A stretch of DNA of 64,000 nt from Diplocarpon mali. Lineage: Eukaryota; Ascomycota; Leotiomycetes; Helotiales; Drepanopezizaceae. The translations under genes and the position numbers were made by a program. Under the pieces are notes generated by a model that searched no databases, had not been told where the DNA came from, and worked only from the letters and a program-made list of their open reading frames with translations. Below, piece by piece: positions 1 through 15,250 of this stretch. Location of the stretch: assembly GCA_024741835.1 (NCBI GenBank), contig JAENRP010000012.1, positions 1 through 64,000 on the forward strand. Reading direction: 5' to 3'. Each line of letters begins with the position of its first letter. Positions within the stretch are counted from its first letter, which is position 1.

Positions 1-430
1 TTTTCTCTTTTCTTTTCTCTTCTTTCTTTTTTCTCCTTCTCCTTCTTATATTCTTTACTTCTCCTATTCTTACTACTCTTTTTCTATTTTATCCTTCTTA
101 CTCTTTACTTTAGATATTACCCTATTAAGGTTAGGCTACGTAATATATATCAAGCCCGCTTACTCCTTACAACCTCCGTTCCTTTTTCTATCACCTTTTC
201 ATTTTATTTCCCCCCTTCTCTTCCTACGGTCTCTATCGAAAGAGCCTGCTCTCCTTATCTGCTCGAGTCTTAGTAGCACTCTCGATGTCGGCAGAGTATT
301 GGCGCTGAAACCCTGGGAGGGCTGTAATCAGAGAGTACAAGGGTCAGAGGGTCTTTATGGGTTTAAGGCCAGCAGAAGGGGGTTGGGGGAGGGGCTGCGG
401 CTGCTCATAGGTTATATATAGGTGTAGGAT
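1..430. other. AT- and pyrimidine-rich left edge, no gene
   Basis: The first ~250 bases are dominated by C/T runs on the plus strand, followed by ordinary unique-looking sequence. No open frame with codon structure is visible. The base composition resembles the RIP-mutated repeats further right, so this may be the edge of another degraded repeat that continues outside the window, but no LTR or protein remnant is visible to prove it. Confidence 0.4.
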
Positions 431-439
431 CTGGGATAC

Positions 440-510
440 GGGTTGGTATATGGGTCGGTATATAGGTTGGTATATGGGTTGGTATATGGGTTGGTATATG
501 GGTTGGTATA
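440..510. repeat. 12-bp tandem repeat, about six copies
   Basis: The unit GGTTGGTATATG recurs about six times with two single-base variants (GGTCGG and TATAGG). Because the unit is a multiple of three it leaves an open frame reading Gly-Trp-Tyr-Met repeatedly. I consider that a by-product, not a protein. Confidence 0.9.
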
Positions 511-535
511 AGCGTAGGTATGGCGTGGAATATAG

Positions 536-3391
<2,856 letters not shown>

Positions 3392-3732
3392 TTATCCGAA
3401 GAAGGCAAGAGGTCTTTCACGCAACAGCTGAGGGCTAAAGGAGATGGCTATTATACGTCTTGAATTTTTCAGTAGGACTCCCTTCTCAACAGCCGCAAGA
3501 GGGTTTCCACAGGAAGACAGATTGACGTCTAAAAACTTAAGATCAGCAAGGCTTGCAACAACAGCATCTATAACCTGGATATTCATGCTAGCCCCAGTGG
3601 TATTGGAAGTTGTTACATCAACAGTAGAGAACGCAGGTACTATGGCAGGCTCATCCGCGGCTGGAATGAAGAGATAGCATTTGATCCCGAGTACCTTGGC
3701 AGCCATAACCCTCCAAATAGCTTCACAGTCGA
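3392..3732 (-). pseudogene. Possible isolated terminal exon, unrecognised protein
   Basis: A minus-strand frame of about 113 codons runs from 3732 to a stop near 3392. It is preceded on its own strand by a good splice acceptor (GTGCAG) with a TTAAC branch-like sequence about 25 nt further upstream, so it could begin as an internal exon. The product reads like ordinary folded protein, including AIWRVMAAKVLGIKCYLFIP near its start. I could not find a convincing upstream exon between 3733 and 4030, and I recognise no family. It may be the 3' end of a decayed gene. An internal ATG at 3706 would allow a 104-residue product. Confidence 0.25.
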
Positions 3733-6700
3733 CTGCACTTATCTGCGCTGATGTTAATGAAATGAAGAAGGCTAGTCAAATGAGATTCTTCATGACTACT
3801 AACAGATAGACCTATAAACTTCCGAAACGAGACTACATATTGGCGCCCGGTATAAAAAATGCTGGTCGTGAGGCGGGTGTGAAGGGCAGAACCCGCAGGT
3901 CTGAGGCTGACCTCAAGTAGTAGCAGTTCAACAGATGTAAGAGCAGGACGAGGCAAGCCGAAATGGAGGCAAGAGATGTGTAAAGAGCTTTACCCCCCCC
4001 CCTTTCTTTCCCAGAAGACAACATGGGTAGAAAACCTACTCATCGAAGCCCGTTTTCAAGGGCAGGAACTACTCGGAGCATGAAATTGTGTTTTGAGCTT
4101 GAAAATTCATGTCAAGGCCCAAATCATTATAGCTGGCTAATACAAAGGCAAGGCTGCTGTTATAGCTATCTTGGCATTCGTTTTTTTTTTTTCGATCCGT
4201 AGCTAATCAATCAAAATTGAGTTTTGCAAGTAAAAACTTCACTTGTAAATAATGACCGTTTTTTTCCGAGTAGATCATCTCCTTATGTAGTGGAGTGTAG
4301 ATCCGTGGGTTTTCCATCTATGCTGTCTTCAAAAGAAAATGCATTAGCAAGAAGACTCGTCTTTTGAGGGGATTGCATCTATTGGCCGTGGGTTTCTTGG
4401 GCTAGGAGTATTCAACAAAAGACCGCATGAAAGTATATTTAACCTTGGGAAGCCACTGTAACCCCAACCCCCCCCGAGTTGATACTAATGTGATGTTAAC
4501 TGGCCTACGACGGAGTAGTTGGTCAATGACCTTTTAGCGGATTGGTTGACCTTGAATCATAACTTGTTGAAGATGCAAGTCGGCTATTTGACTAAAAAGA
4601 TAGAGGGATTCGGGACATTGCAATATCAGATTCGCACGACTCGGTACGAACATGACTTCGAGCTAGACACCCAGAGGCTACGATAATACAGGTCTTCCAG
4701 CGCTTTTGGCTACTTGAGAGACATCTTTTGTATATTTCCAAATACTCAAACATAAATAGAATCTAAACTAGTCATTCCCTTGCTTGATGAGGGAAGAAAC
4801 TCGCGGTACAGGCAGAAAGTATCAAACGTGGCTGTCTTATCATCCCGACTAGCGCTCTTTTCTACAGCTGATGGGACCCTTGATCATTAGATACGGCTTA
4901 GTTGATAATGAGAAAGGGACACAAATGCAGGGAAACTTTCTGAGTTGCGTCGGAGTTATGCCTCCTGGGTCTTGCCAGCCACGAACACGCGGCAACGGCC
5001 TAAGTGGCATTAGCGCGCTGCAACGGAACGGTTCTTGGGACGGGAAGAATGTACAGAGGATGCCTGAACATGAGGCCCTGGGAACATGAAACAGCTATAG
5101 TGAACTAGAATATCCACTCCTGACAGAGTAGTAGTTGACTGAAAACCGAGTCGCTTTTAGCATCAAGGTATCATCCCGGTCAAGATGAAGTATATCATTT
5201 TGAGCCTCCCACTTCTTTCATCACTTTTATCAATACGCAAAGGAAGAGCAGCTCAATCGCGAATGCAAGTTTGTCAACTGAGTGCAAGCCATGCCCGTAC
5301 CCTCCCTTGTGCTACTGTTCCCGAGTCCCCGATAAATGGGCCAGAATGACAGAATGCACTAAAGTGGGTCACCACTTGGCCAATCCGAGTTTGATGGGAC
5401 TTACTCCTCTGTTTTCAAACTGCTTTCGAGGTTGCCCTTTCCAGTTTTCCCCTTTTCCGCCACAGAAGCAACGTCATATTTTCCATCTTATTTCAACCTC
5501 TGTTCAGGTCGTCTGGAGTCCTTCCAGGATTGCCAAGAACTGGGAAGTCCGTGCTCCAGCTTGATCACATCAATCGACTAGATCGAGCGAAGGACGTTTT
5601 AATCTGCTGCCTATTCTACAGGTCCGCGGAGACCCTCATCAATCTCTGTTTGATAGCTGCATCATGCTTTTATCATTGCGGATCAAAATAGGGGTATCTG
5701 ACCAATTGTAAGCAGTTCAACAATGGAAGCGGGATTAAGCGAGAACAAACAAAATAAATGGAGGCAGGGCCATTTACTCGATCGACATCCGGCAGAATTC
5801 ATACTCGTATTAAGTTATTGAATTCCTCAGCTTCTGTCTTTAGAAGGATCCAATTCTGATGTCTGAATTAGTCGGTCGCTGGCTGGCAGGGTACCTATGA
5901 ATGTTTTGAACATATCGACTACCGGTCAGGAAATTAAACAGGGCTGGGATATTGACAGTAAAAACTCCGAGCCACAGCACAAGCTCGAGGCAACGAAATC
6001 GCCTGAAAAATTCAGATCCAATGTGGAAGTGCGACCTTGAAAAACAGCGATCGCCGCCAGCTAACATGAACTTGAAGATAAGATCCAAGGGAAAGATGAT
6101 TAATTACAAAGTGTACAAGCAGGTGAGATAGCAGTGCTTACAAGATGAGAAATACAGGTGCGCTTTATGACAGCATAAATGCGAAGACAATTGACCAGGA
6201 AAGTCACAAACTGGGGCCACTTAATTCAAAATGCTAGAAACCGGTTACAATCAGTAAAGGATATATCTGCCAGATTGACCTAGTTCCAAGGCTCCATGTA
6301 GAAGTGCAGAGCTGAAGGGCCCTAGAAAATGCTAAGTTCGATGAACGCCGCGGGCTAATCGTACAACAAAATACTTCACAAATATCACTAATCAGCGGCG
6401 GATTTTGAGGCACTTGCCATACCGGACCGGACCGCAGACAGCTTCAGCAGTATACGCTACCACGTGCAAATCGTTGGTCGTGATCTCTACTTTATCTCGA
6501 CAGGAGCACCAATCTGCTTGACTTGATATCTCCCATATGACGCCAGGATGCAGAACATGCGTTTCATTCGAGGCAGTCCGTTGAGCAAGGGGGAGCTTTC
6601 TCCTGGGATTCCGGCTCTGCCGCACACCTCTGAATTAGATGCAAATTCTGCATATCGCAATAGCAAGCCGAACTGCCGAGAAGAACCGAAGTGGCATCTC

Positions 6701-9025
6701 GCAAACGCAGTCCAGCACGGCAATGTACAGTAGCCAAAGCACTCGCATTGCTGCACCCAGGCACCCAAATAGAGAGACAGACCTAGCAGAGCCAGTCGGA
6801 GAGTCTCCACGCCAACGCTTCCTTAACAGGATGTGAAATGCAGATGGGAAAACTGCAACGATACAGCATGTACAAGATACGCATCACGTGGCTGCAACTC
6901 CAAGAGATGACCAACCAGGTTATCGCTCTGCAGATATATGCATCTGCATCTCGACGAAGAAATTCCCTATCCGCTTGCGCGATTTTCTCTCCGATCCTGC
7001 AGCCCATAGCCCACTCACACGAGACGAGAGGGAAAAGAAGGGGACCATATACTCCACATCCACCCGCTCTTCATCAAGCTTGAAGCCTAATGCAATTTGC
7101 ATCACAAGTGACAGAAAAATTCTCGTCAAGAGATGAACTGACTGTCGTTCGGCCAGAGCGTCGTAGGTCGAGTCCATTCGGAAAATGACATCCGTAATGG
7201 AGACGGGAGGGTAGCGTTTCATTTCAGTCGTCTGATTCCAATCTCATAGAAAACCAACCAAGGATGAGCATGGATCATCGTCACAACACAAGTGATCGAA
7301 AGGTGGGAGCAAGATGACTGGCGAGCAAAATGTGAGACTTGACGTCTGGCTTCCTGAGATGTAGCAAGGGTCTTCATACATACAGATCGCTTGGGGGGGG
7401 GGAGGAGGGTACGTGCAGGTTCCCGAACTCTCTGGGTTGGTAGTTGCGCGATGTAGATATTTGCGTGCGATCGTCCGGGAGTGGGTTCCTGGTCAAAACG
7501 CCATTCGGGGTCCTAAATGAGAGGGGCTCTACCCGGCCAACTCTGGCAGAGACATGCTATCGCAAGGAGAGCAGGCGAGAGGAGGCTGGAATGAGGCAAG
7601 AAAGGAGGGAAACAATGTATTCCGGGGAAGGGGAACATCCGTGCTTGCCATCCATCCCATGTGGCCGTCCTGTGTAGCTTGTAGCAAAGCTTCAGCCAAA
7701 CAACGCCCCGGTTTTTCCTAACTCCCCGCGGACCTGTGGGACGCGCTCCAGGTTGCCCTGCGATCCAAGCGGTCAGCGATGCAGAAATGGGACGAAACAC
7801 TTCAGTGGTCGTTTGCGTGGAATCTGGGTGCGCAGTGCGACTGTCCAGGCTCGGTTCTGTCATGCGGGTTCCCGTCCGTCAGTTTGCACCCTGTCAGAAG
7901 CGGTTGACGAGCACCAGCAGGCGATTGCTGAGGAACCAACGCCACAGCCGGCTGGATGATGGACCTTGCGAACAAGTTCATTCGTGAATCTGGTTGTGTG
8001 ACACATGGCGGACACGTGCATCGGATATGGTAGATTTTAGCCGCAGCGTCACCGCGTGAGTGCCAGGCAATCTGACCCGTGAACTTGAACAAGGTCCAGA
8101 CGTGAGTGTTGCGGGAGAGAGCGAGGTTGAGATAGTGCAGTATGAAAGATGATTGATGTATCCCGTAATCCTAAGAATAGGCCTGGCAGACGGTGCTCTT
8201 TGGCGGGAGGCTGGACAGAGCCGTTGCTTTGACCAGGTTCTATATTAGATGGACCGTTTTATTGATGACAAGCAGAAAACAGCGCTTGGTCAATTGCGGA
8301 GGATACCCGGTCGTTGCCGGCAGTGCTTCCTTCTTCGGCATCTCTAGAAGCTTATTCAGAGATCACTCGGGACAGCTCATGCTTGTGAACCAGTCCCGTT
8401 CCGATTTTCATCCGTATAACTGTGTATATTCCTCCCAGACTCGCGCGCAATGCCGTACATTGTTCATTTCGTTTCGTTTCTTGTTCAACGTCGAAGAAAT
8501 TTTGGATATACAAAGTACTTGTCAATCAAGGGAGAATTTCGTTGGATCTTCGAGTGTTTCAGGAAGGCTTGGTAGTAAGAGAGGAAAAATACGTATTCCG
8601 GAGGTAAGTAGCATTGAGATCCCCAGTTATGCTGGCGGTGTAGCAATGCAGCATAATGACTGGAGGAAGCAGGAGACAAATTTGTCCACACCAAAGAGAT
8701 ACATTGGACAGAACGCTTAGACGTAATATGCGAATCGACTATTCCGGTTCCTCAGATCACGATCGAATCATCGACTGGCTCCAGGACTCCAGGGACCCGG
8801 TATCTTGAAGCAAAGCTCCGTCACTCACTACCAGGAAGTCGAGTGCTTCTAGAACCTGCTGGCTCGCACACCGTGTCTTGCTTGAAGGTGACGCTGGATT
8901 GCGCCCGAAATCGAAGTGCATAGGCAGCTTGCTTCTGAAGTACATCTTGCGTTCGACGTGGAAGTTGAAATCGCGCAAAGCTACATAGGGATTGAGGTAG
9001 AAGGTGGCGGTGAGGCGCTACCAGA
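3733..9025. other. Long gene-poor stretch upstream of the Myb-like gene
   Basis: Over 5 kb of near-normal composition with only short, disconnected frames, several poly-A/T/G/C tracts (for example a T run near 4180 and a G run near 7391) and no recognisable protein motif, tRNA or repeat. The last several hundred bases presumably hold the promoter and 5' leader of the gene starting at 9026. Confidence 0.5.
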
Positions 9026-10885
9026 ATGTTTATTAACGCAGAGCCCCGAGTTGTCTCGAACAGCTTCGAAACCTTTGTTCCCATCCATAGAGCAGAAGTG
9101 TTGCATGAAAGACTTATTGAGATGACGAACAACAACGTCAACGCTTGGAGTATCTTCAGACCCGAGGCGGCAGCTGAAAATTGGGAACATAATCTCGATG
9201 AGTACAGCAACAACGAAAACTTTCAGGTTGGTCGTCCTCGATCGAGAATAGGCTCCGGCGAATTGACAGTATCAATAGGTTCAAAGTTTGTACGGAGAGT
9301 ACTTCCAAGACAGCTCTCTTGCTGCACAGAGCCAATCCATCAACTTTCCGAGAACCGTGACTTATGCACCAGCACACCAAACTCAATGCCAGTCCTCCAA
9401 GAACGTTCCAACTTTCCAGCAAATATACCAGGATTCAGCGCCGTACATGAATTGCTATCGTAGGCCCAGTCCCATGCTCGGGAACGACTATCCGCAACTG
9501 AGCTTGGGACGAGGGCGAGGCAGCTTTGCAGAATTTTCAAATGTGCGAAACGCTTTAAAGGACTCCAGCTACCATCTTCAACCCGAGACAACTGAGTCAT
9601 CATATAATTCACAATCGTCGACTGTCAGTGTCCCGCAGCTGTATTATGCCGAAGAAGCTACCACTATGCGCGACCCGATGAGCATGGCGAGTACAAGTCC
9701 CAACACAGTGTACAGCAGCAACTCGTCGCCTCAAACATCAGTCAATCATCGTCGGTCGTCGAGGTGCGCAGACACACAGCACAGCAATTTCCCAGGAACC
9801 AATTCTCAGTGCTGGCAGGGTCACTTTCAGGGTGGTGGAGAATCCCAAGTTGCATACGAGGTGCCAATCAACAACGACGGATTGCCGAAATATGCACCAA
9901 CAACGTTTTATAACCCTTGGAGCGTTAACACTACTTCGACAGGTAACTGGGCATCATGCTCATTAGCATCCAATACGATCTCACCGAAAATGTTAAGATT
10001 GAACGTTTCAGACACATCTTTGTCATCCTCAGATTCAGGCAAAGGATCGGTGATGGGACTGTCCGATTCGAGTGCAGCAATCAGTCTTCGGAATGACCCA
10101 GGAGAGTGCTCGAGCCCTGAAGCACCGCCAGCCGTAGAGCCGCAGCAGCCAGCTTCCCGACCACGCCACATACTGCCAGACTCTGTTCCTCTGTCTCGCA
10201 GGGTCGTGCCGGTGGTCCCTAGCAACGATTACGACCCGAGTAGGAATAGTAAAAAGCGTTCGATGAAGGTATCCAAGCCCCAGAACAACAGCCGCAGGAA
10301 GAGCAGCCCTCGTGTACGACATACTGCAACCCCTGCCCCGAGCCCGTCTCCCAAGGAGTTTGGCTCCGGCTCTGAATTGTCAAGAGCACCCGCGAAGACC
10401 AAGGGGACCGAACCGAAACCTATTCAGCCGGCCACACCATCACAATCTGCTGCAGCTGTTCTCCCGACACATCATCGGGATGCGAAAGACGAATTCCTAA
10501 TTCGTTCCAAGATGGCTGGCATGTCGTACAAAGATATCCGCCAACAGGGAAAGTTCACCGAGACAGAGTCAACTCTCCGAGGACGCTTCAGAACTTTGAC
10601 GAAGCACAAGACGGCACGAGTGCGAAGGCCAGAGTGGTCGGAAAAGGATGTAAGGCGTTCTCATAAACTTTCCAGCGTATTCTACGACTAATAACTTTTC
10701 AGATTCGACTTCTGAGGAAGGCGGTGCGAGAGCTATCTCAAAATTTGGACACTTCGAAATCCAAAATTCCCTGGAAGCTAGTCGCTGAGTATATCGCTGA
10801 CCACGGTGGATCATACCATTTTGGTTACGCTACCTGTCGAAAGCGTTGGGACGAGCTTCAAAACGAGGATTCCGAGAACGAATAA
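9026..10885 (+). CDS. Myb/SANT-like DNA-binding protein (fungal-specific)
   Basis: Three exons are predicted: 9026-9226, 9279-10649 and 10703-10885, giving 584 aa; both introns are phase 0. The start ATG is bounded by an in-frame TGA at 9011. Intron 2 (53 nt) has GTAAGG, a CTAAT branch site and an AG acceptor. Intron 1 (52 nt) uses the weaker donor GTTGGT and acceptor AATAG, so the 67-residue N-terminus is less certain. Residues ~70-460 are Ser/Gln/Asn/Pro-rich and probably disordered, with a basic patch near residue 390. The C-terminal ~115 residues form a Myb-like module: a helix-rich part with MSYKDIRQQG and LRGRFRTLTK, then WSEKDIRLLRKAVREL and a closing helix ending CRKRWDEL, with the spaced Trp residues of Myb/SANT repeats. 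Splicing at intron 2 is needed to complete this domain. Role inferred: nuclear DNA-binding regulator, targets unknown. It is convergent with the next gene, 233 bp away. Confidence 0.82.
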
Positions 10886-11118
10886 TCTTCTCAAGAAGAT
10901 TGCTGTTCTTCAGTGGGAGCTGTGCCACATGGAACAAGATGGCCTGGTTCAAGAGCAAATGTGCTAATGAGATCGCATTTCTGCCAAAGTGGCTATTGAT
11001 GCGGGACATTGCTGGTCAATTGTGAGTCGGATCGGATGAGGCGGAGGTACTGGGGCTGGTCTATGACAATCTAAATTGCACCTGACGTGTGTTTATTCTT
11101 GTACTCTAAAAAAGGTTG

Positions 11119-12183
11119 TTAGTCGTAGAACGAAGCAGCAGTCTGATATTGCAAGAAATCAGTCGATAGACGACCTTCATATTCAGGTGGTGGCGGTATC
11201 CCGATTGCTTTCAGAATGTCTGCCAGTTTGGATTCGTCGTTGCGTAAAGCGTCCCATTCTTTCTCACTCTTCACCAAGAGCGTCCCACCGACGATAGTCC
11301 CATTGAGGGTGACAGGACCAATGCTCTCGCCGGCGTTGTTCTTGATGTTGAGCCCCTCTGATGTTCTCGGACATAATACAATTGCCCGATCAGTGAGACC
11401 GAGATTGTAGCTGATAGGCGATGACTCTGTCTCCGGACCTTCTGAGGCTATACCGGAAATGCCTACAGCCCGGCATGCTTGACTGTGGAGATCAAGGTAA
11501 ATCTGATGAAGGTCTTCGGCTTTTGGGCTTTCTGGGATCATCGCGGAGAAGTACAAGAAGGGCAAAGCTGGCTTGGGATCTTTGACCAACGCATCGGCTA
11601 AGACACTCCACTCCGACCCGGTCTCAATGCCGCTCCTCATTGTTTCAACCGGTAAGAATTGTAAATGTCGATGGGGCTGGCTAGCACCTGAATGCTCTCC
11701 TGAATTGAAAAACCCAAACAGTTTTTCCCCCTTTTCCTTGTATGCATTCAAGCATGCATATGCCGCCTGGAGGTCTTCTCTCTCTAACAAGTCTGTTTGC
11801 TGTTTGAAGCCTTTGGTGGCGAGAATGAAATGATCTGGAATGACTGGGAATTTGTTCAGGACGAGGATATGCGCTGGTGGCAGGGCTGTGATCAAGAGAC
11901 CAAGCGGTGGATCATCGAATGGATCGAAAGGCTTTGATGTCGGTGACTTTGGTTTACTAGGTTTGGGTTTGCTCGCAAGAGCTTGGGAGAAACGAAGTTG
12001 AAACTGTAATTCATGAGCATACGGATTTTTAAATTTTTATCACGGCGGGGCTTAGTGACGTACAGGAAGCCCTTCGCAATGAAGGATAGCGACTCGAGTC
12101 GTATAAAATGTCAGGTCGCCAGTCTGTTGAGCCACTTTAAATTGCTCACGAACAAGAGCAGGTAGATTTCGCACTACAGCCAT
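11119..12183 (-). CDS. apa2: Ap4A phosphorylase (ATP adenylyltransferase)
   Basis: Two exons on the minus strand, 12183-12064 and 12003-11119, encode 334 aa. The 60-nt intron has GTACGT, a CATGAAT region and CAG, phase 0. The family phosphorolytically cleaves diadenosine tetraphosphate to ADP and ATP (and can act in reverse), controlling Ap4A levels in the cytoplasm. The sequence shows the N-terminal strand region (TFYTTRVAILHCEGLPFQ), then FNSGEHSGASQPHRHLQF with the HxHxQ catalytic triad at about H151-H153-Q155, and a C-terminal ATP_transf-type domain with YNLGLTDRAIVLCPR. Yeast Apa1/Apa2 are about 320-325 aa, so length fits. A Lys/Pro/Ser-rich insertion lies just after the splice junction (residues ~52-70), a usual place for length variation. 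Family assignment is firm; the choice between Apa1- and Apa2-type naming is conventional. Confidence 0.95.
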
Positions 12184-13130
12184 GATGCTTTGTGATAATA
12201 ACCGTCACAGTGGTTCAGCCTCGTCGCAAGCGCAGGCATGTTATACGTTACAGCCTAGCGCCACAAGCGTGAAGTTGGTGCCGCTTCATTTTCAACGACA
12301 TCAGTCTCTGCGCAATGAAATGAACTCAGATGTCGCCAAGAATATGCCAGAGAACATCGCAGTTTTCCTCTTACGTGGACCCTCAGTCCTTGACCCCTGG
12401 TATGGGCTTGAAATCCCACCAGTTGAGATAGACTTTTTAAGAGGCGTTCTCGATGATGTATTCAGCCGCTTACTCTCTTCATTTGTTTATCTGACCCGTT
12501 AACTGCTTCTGCTTCATTTTGTACTTCTGCATAAACAACTGCTTGAAGTTCATTTCACCTCGCGGGTGCAAAATAAACTGCTCGCCCAAGAACAAGAGAG
12601 CTTTTGCTACGGCTTCATAGAAAAAACTCTGAAGAAATAAAACTCTACAAAGAGAAAAAAGAAAACTGTTTCAGGAGGGTAGGAATTACTCGATAGGGCC
12701 AGCAGACCGAATCTTTGTCGCTGCCAAGTGCGGTAATTCTACAGCATCAGTCTTGGTACCTGTCTATTAGAATATACAAGGATTGGAGATTATGCTTATG
12801 TAATCATACCTTGTATATATACTCCTGCAGCTCCATAGAACTCATAAATCAACCTCTTTAGATTCTGTCACTGTCAGGTACGGCATGGTGATGAAACCGA
12901 AATAAATTAGATAAGCGACCTTTGTTATGCTCTCCTTCATAGATAGTTAAGTGCTAGTGGCGCTTTGATACTAAGCTACATAAGCTAAGCCGTTATTGTG
13001 GCGGCGAATATCAGTATCAACAAAAAGACGTGGCCCGCCAGCCTAATATGTTGTTTCCGAAACAGCCCACATGGTTGACATAGGGGTTCAGTGCTATGCT
13101 CTATCCGAAAACCGCTCGATCGCGACATTC
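12184..13130. other. Intergenic region between apa2 and the TPR-like gene
   Basis: About 950 bp upstream of apa2 and downstream of the TPR-like gene. It should hold the apa2 promoter. A plus-strand frame at 12182-12502 overlaps the apa2 start and has no recognisable content. A TATATATA tract lies near 12812. I see nothing else I can support. Confidence 0.5.
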
Positions 13131-15250
13131 TCAACTACGTGTACCTGTGTTCATACTTGCCAGCTGTTCCGTAGTGACTAATCCCTCGTCAACCATATCT
13201 GCAAGTAAATTCTGGCTCTTTGCGGTGCCTTCCAAGGCAGCTTTCAAAGCCGCTCCATCCCCTAGTAGACCCTGCACTACGTAACTCTTCAATGTAGCCT
13301 CAAAACCCTGCCATGTCATGTCAGCCATCTCAATAGCGTATACTTGAAAATTTGGAGCACTAACCTCTTCCTTCCACCCATTCGCAGCAGCCAGCCCCTT
13401 AGCACCGACATAAAACTTACCTGCGTTTCGAAGAAGAGTATCTCTGTTATCGACAGCCGACTTATGCGCCCACCCACTCTGGCCCAGCTGAAACCTGGAG
13501 ATCTCAACATCGCCTCTCGCAATGTGGATCTTTGCCAAATTGTCCGCGCCATTAATTTTGCTTGCAGAGGTCAAATGCTTCAGAGCCACTGAGAGAGCCG
13601 TCCAGCGATAGTCCAAAGTCTTTGGGTCGTTAGAAACGAAGCGCACTGTGGTGTTGAAGGTCATGAGAGCCTCGGCGAAGCCACAGAGGCCTTCCGCGGA
13701 GTTGCTCATTTCGAAGTCATAAGCGGTACTTATCTGATCAGCGTAAATTTTGGCGGACAGGATGTGGGCTTGGAATTGGAGGTTTGTTAGGGCGCTAACG
13801 AAAGCCGCGCGGGCTATGTTTGCTTCGATAGAACGGTTCGTGCCGATGGTGAATGCTCGAAGCCTGGGTGATGGTAGATTAGCTGTCATCTCTTATTGAA
13901 AGTTAATATAAGAATTAAAGAGACTGTAAGCGAGATATGTGTTTTCCTAGTTAGGAAAGAGAATTTGGGAGACTTACTTCGTTTGAATGAGGTCCTTGGC
14001 ATAAGTTTGAATCCATAAGATAGCATCCTGATGATCGTCGACAATGAGCCCACACATCTGAGTAAGAGCCTCAAGCTGTGCCAAAGCAGTATCAAGAAGA
14101 ACATCGTTAGTGACCGGCTCAACAATAATGGCCCATCTTTCATCCTTTACAGGCTCCTTGTCTTCACCAACATCTATCGAAGACTCCACTGCTAGGGAAA
14201 CACCGCCTTGCTCAGTGTCTATGGTATCTTGGGACTGGGAGCTATTGGCTGCAACAAATGTCGAGTCGGCTTCTTCGGCTTCGGCGGCGGAGGCTTGGGC
14301 CTGTTTCTCTTGCACTTCGAGGCATTGCTGGAAGAGTCGTAGAGCCTCTTGGGTTAAGTGTAGGGGGCCCAGACCTTCAGCTAAATCAGCTGAATTTTCC
14401 GACAGGCTAGTGAAAATCTGAGCGGTGTTACTGAAGTCTGAGTTAGTGGGCTTCGGAACAAAGAGCTCGTTTGATGGATTGTTGACAGCTATATTTAGCG
14501 ACAGTTGCTGGGAAACCAGTGGATATTGAAGCAAGATATGGGATACGTAGAGAAATCCAATCTTAGCATTTTGGTCAGAGGGTTGAGAAGAGATTCTGGG
14601 TAGTTGCAATATAAACAAACCGTTGGCAATGTCCAACGACTTTGGCTTTCTTGCAGACATATGAAGCGACTGATTACTTACAATAGAACATCCGCATTTT
14701 CACCATTCAAGCTCAGCGCATACTTGCTACTATCCAAAGCGTCATTCAGCAGGTCAGTCAGGGACCTGGGGAGCTGATTAAGCAGTTTCGGGTGTTGTGT
14801 AAGCTCATATTGAACTCTGGCCCTGTTTCCATACGTTCAGTATACTTCCAAAGCTAGATGACTCGCAGGCTTACTTGTTGTACGCCAAATCAAAGGATCT
14901 CGGGAACTTCTTCAGAGCTTCATCGTAGCATTCGATTGCTCTGACGAAAAACCTTGTTGACTGGGAAGTCAGTGACTCGTGATTTAATGTCACATGATTA
15001 ACAAACCTTTTCAGCATCGCCGCCCCTCCATTTCTCTCCAGCTTCTTCGAGCTCTACACCAGCTACAGTGATGGTCAGCTGTGAGGAGCAATATGGTTGG
15101 GAGTCTTACCCGCCAGGTACTCGTCCGCGGTTTCTGGGACCTTACCCGCAGGTTAGTTTCTTGATCGATCCAGGCCTTGAGCTGCATCCCTACCATTGCT
15201 GCATGCTTGGATCTCTTCCTAGCAGTCAAGAATTGCTTTTGTTTGGGCAT
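13131..15250 (-). CDS. Tetratricopeptide-like conserved fungal protein
   Basis: Seven exons, minus strand: 15250-15194, 15140-15110, 15062-15007, 14960-14875, 14822-14682, 14430-13978 and 13863-13131, total 518 aa. The phases agree at every junction. Intron 1 has a perfect ACTAAC branch site but a weak donor (GTAGGG); the others have GTAAGx or GTTTGT donors. The N-terminus is basic (MPKQKQFLTARKRSKHAA), followed by helical pairs such as AGVELEEAGEKWRGGDAEKS with RFFVRAIECYDEALKKFPRS, and NADVLFNTAQIFTSLSE, then an acidic Ser-rich linker (~residues 160-200), then further helical repeats including EGLCGFAEALMTFNTTVRF. This layout matches a conserved ascomycete TPR-domain protein family of unknown function. 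Intron 5 is 251 nt, unusually long for this window, and intron 6 is 114 nt. A basic N-terminus with TPR-like repeats suggests a scaffold or assembly factor, but that is inference. Confidence 0.85.

Noticed and set aside
8193..8720. 175-codon plus-strand frame upstream of the Myb-like gene
   Set aside because: No motif, no supporting splice context, and mixed low-quality amino acid content; more likely leader or intergenic DNA.
12182..12502. 106-codon plus-strand frame overlapping the apa2 start codon
   Set aside because: It lies in the apa2 promoter on the opposite strand and has no recognisable content.
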